Assembly (NCBI GenBank): GCA_002482765.1
Contig: DLGP01000020.1
Coordinates: forward strand, 16,534 to 48,674
Direction: 5' to 3'
From: Alphaproteobacteria bacterium UBA7691
Lineage (GTDB): Bacteria > Pseudomonadota > Alphaproteobacteria > Ferrovibrionales > Ferrovibrionaceae
Length of the DNA stretch: 32,141 nt
The translations under genes and the position numbers were made by a program. Below the pieces are notes generated by a model, which made no database searches, was not told the origin of the DNA, and worked only from the letters and a program-made list of their open reading frames with translations. Shown in pieces: positions 30,687 to 32,141 of the stretch. Within the stretch, counting starts at the first letter, position 1, and each line of letters opens with the position of its first letter.

Positions 30687-31433
30687 ATGAATCAGATCGA
30701 CCTCAAAGGCCGTCGCGCCATCGTAACCGGTGGCGCCCAGGGTATCGGCCGCGCCGTGGCCGAACGGCTGCTGGCTTCCGGCGCCCAGGTGGCATTGTGG
30801 GACCGCGATGCGGACCTGGCCAATGAAACCGCCGCCGCCCTGGGCCAGGGCAGCATCGCGCTGGCGGTGGATGTGACCGATTACGCCGCCGTGGCAGCCG
30901 CCACCAGCGAAACCGCCGCCCGGCTTGGCGGCATTGAATTGCTGGCCAACAATGCCGGCATTTCCGGCCCCAATGCCACGGTGCAGGATTATCCGCTGGA
31001 TGCCTGGAAGGCCGTGATCGACCTTGATCTCAACGGCGTGTTCCATTGCTGCCGCGCCGTGGTGCCGCATCTGCTGGCCGGCAAATATGGCCGCATTGTC
31101 AATGTGGCCTCCATCGCCGGCAAGGAAGGCAATCCGAATGCCGCCGCCTATAGCGCGGCCAAGGCCGGCGTGGTGGCGCTGACCAAATCGCTGGGCAAGG
31201 AACTGGCCGGCCATGATATCGCCGTGAATTGCATTACCCCGGCCGCTGCACGCACCCGGATTTTTGACCAGATGTCGCAGCAGCATATCGACTATATGCT
31301 GTCAAAAATCCCGCGCGGCCGCTTTGTGCTGGTGGATGAAATCGCCGCCATGACCGCCTGGCTGCTCTCCGCCGAGAATTCCTTTACCACCGGCGCGGTG
31401 TTCGACTTGAGCGGCGGACGTGCTACCTATTAA
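30687..31433 (+). CDS. SDR family NAD(P)-dependent oxidoreductase (FabG-like)
   Basis: 248 residues. TGGAQGIG (14-21) binds the nucleotide, Asp39 after the second strand (WDRD) favours NAD(H), NNAG is at 88-91, and Asn116, Ser142, Tyr155 and Lys159 form the tetrad. The C-terminus (TGAVFDLSGGRATY) is that of FabG-like and sugar/alcohol dehydrogenase SDRs. It may oxidise a hydroxy acid or sugar; FabG itself is unlikely outside a fatty-acid cluster. GGGGAA lies shortly before the ATG. The nearby palindrome suggests its own regulation. Confidence 0.92.
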   Translation: MNQIDLKGRRAIVTGGAQGIGRAVAERLLASGAQVALWDRDADLANETAAALGQGSIALAVDVTDYAAVAAATSETAARLGGIELLANNAGISGPNATVQDYPLDAWKAVIDLDLNGVFHCCRAVVPHLLAGKYGRIVNVASIAGKEGNPNAAAYSAAKAGVVALTKSLGKELAGHDIAVNCITPAAARTRIFDQMSQQHIDYMLSKIPRGRFVLVDEIAAMTAWLLSAENSFTTGAVFDLSGGRATY

Positions 31434-31468
31434 ACTGGATTTGTAACAATGACGGGTCGGCACGGCAT

Positions 31469-31801
31469 ATGCCTCAGAGCAGGGAAGCAAAGTTTTCAAT
31501 TGGCGATGTGGTGAAGCATCGCCTCTTCCCGTTCCGGGGTGTGATTTTTGATGTCGACCCGGTGTTCAACAACACCGAGGAATGGTGGCTGGCGATTCCG
31601 GCCGATATGCGGCCGCGCAAGGACCAGCCGTTTTACCACCTGCTGGCCGAAAATGCCCAGACCAGCTATCAGGCCTATGTTTCGGAACAGAACCTGCTAC
31701 CGGATGGCGAGGGCGGCCCGGTGAACCATCCCGATGTGCCGAAATATTTTGATGGCTATCGCGATGGCCATTACATCTGGCGCGGCGGCGCAAGGATGTA
31801 A
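31469..31801 (+). CDS. hspQ: Heat shock protein HspQ (YccV-like, hemimethylated-DNA-binding fold)
   Basis: 110 residues. AKFSIGDVVKHRLFPFRGVI with FDVDPVFNNTEEWW, then QPFYHLLAEN, YVSEQNLLPD and HPDVPKYFDGYRDGHYI, cover the whole HspQ family. HspQ binds hemimethylated DNA and in enterobacteria tunes DnaA level and Lon-dependent proteolysis; whether this holds in Alphaproteobacteria is unknown to me. It follows the SDR by 35 bases without a visible terminator. Its TAA stop directly abuts the convergent gene's stop. Confidence 0.95.
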   Translation: MPQSREAKFSIGDVVKHRLFPFRGVIFDVDPVFNNTEEWWLAIPADMRPRKDQPFYHLLAENAQTSYQAYVSEQNLLPDGEGGPVNHPDVPKYFDGYRDGHYIWRGGARM

Positions 31802-32141
31802 TTATTTGCCTTGGCCGTTGGGCGCGTGCTGGAATTCCGGCACCAGGGCTTTCAGCAACTCAAGCACCCGCGCCGTATCCCGTTGCCGCGCCGCCTGGGC
31901 CAGTTGTTCCAGGGCGCGTTCCAGTTCCGCCGCATCGATCACCCGCGGCGCCGCCAGCAGGATGCCCTGCTGGTTGGTCGGCACCAGGGTTTCAGCCTGA
32001 TGCAGCACTTCCTCATAGAGTTTCTCACCCGGCCTGAGCCCGGTGAAGGCGATCTTGATATCCGCCTCCGGGCGCAAGCCGGCCAGGCGGATCATCTGGC
32101 GGGCCAGATCCTGAATCCGCACCGGCTCGCCCATATCCAGC
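31802..32141 (-). CDS. CapD/FlaA1-like nucleotide-sugar epimerase/dehydratase, C-terminal end (5' part outside window)
   Basis: 112 residues to the stop. LDMGEPVRIQDLARQMIRLA and FTGLRPGEKLYEEVL are the C-terminal signature of polysaccharide biosynthesis proteins of the CapD/PglF/WbpM group, which convert UDP-GlcNAc to 4-keto-6-deoxy sugars. The frame is open to the window end; the Met at 32134 is internal. The last 40 residues (ELERALEQLAQAARQRDTAR) form a predicted helix. It points to a further surface-glycan locus beyond the right edge. Confidence 0.92.
   Translation of the reverse strand, partial: LDMGEPVRIQDLARQMIRLAGLRPEADIKIAFTGLRPGEKLYEEVLHQAETLVPTNQQGILLAAPRVIDAAELERALEQLAQAARQRDTARVLELLKALVPEFQHAPNGQGK

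Noticed and set aside
1..32141. CRISPR arrays, tRNA, rRNA, insertion sequences and prophage genes
   Set aside because: I found no regularly spaced repeats, no cloverleaf or rRNA-like text, and no transposase, integrase or phage structural motifs.

Overview
The window reads as GC-rich, gene-dense alphaproteobacterial chromosome. The Usg-family gene (a family known to me only from Alphaproteobacteria), HspQ, chromosomal secA and the codon use support this; I cannot name the genus (a Rhodospirillales-type organism is a guess). There is no phage, insertion sequence, CRISPR array, tRNA or rRNA that I can see.

Layout. (1) 1-7086, plus strand: the last three quarters of secA, coupled by stop/start overlaps to a DUF2891 gene and a small Cys-rich exported protein. 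Then come an EHN-type epoxide hydrolase, a MaoC-type hydratase, a short-chain dehydrogenase (SDR), a Phd/VapC-type toxin-antitoxin pair and usg behind a leader hairpin. (2) 7090-11602, minus strand: a compact surface-glycan cassette (GT9, GT2, GT4, asparagine-synthase-like amidotransferase) with overlapping or nearly touching genes. (3) 11669-13198, plus strand: ygfZ and tag. (4) 13195-27560: a catabolic island. (5) 27626-32141: a Bcr/CflA-like MFS exporter, another GT2, a small membrane protein, a repeat-bearing gap, an SDR, hspQ, and the end of a CapD-like polysaccharide gene.

The catabolic island is the most interesting part. An IclR-type regulator and a crotonase form one plus-strand unit. 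Two long minus-strand units lie next to them. Unit 1 is TRAP transporter dctP-dctQ-dctM plus an SMP-30-type lactonase. Unit 2 is two adjacent acyl-CoA dehydrogenases, two nearly identical tandem dctP genes, dctQ, dctM, a class III CoA-transferase and a 2,4-dienoyl-CoA-reductase-like SDR. The regions upstream of both minus-strand units carry the same 20-bp AT-rich dyad (16 of 20 identical), the second one also upstream of iclR. I infer one regulon: TRAP uptake of one or more organic acids, CoA activation by transfer, then dehydrogenation and double-bond handling on the CoA ester. The substrate cannot be read from the sequence; the enzyme types suggest an unsaturated, branched or cyclic carboxylate.

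Several enzymes depart from textbook active sites: the crotonase lacks both hydratase glutamates, the large acyl-CoA dehydrogenase has Gly where MCAD has its catalytic Glu, and the small one lacks the substrate/FAD signature. Start codons were chosen from ribosome-binding sites, overlaps and family N-termini; alternatives are stated in the entries.
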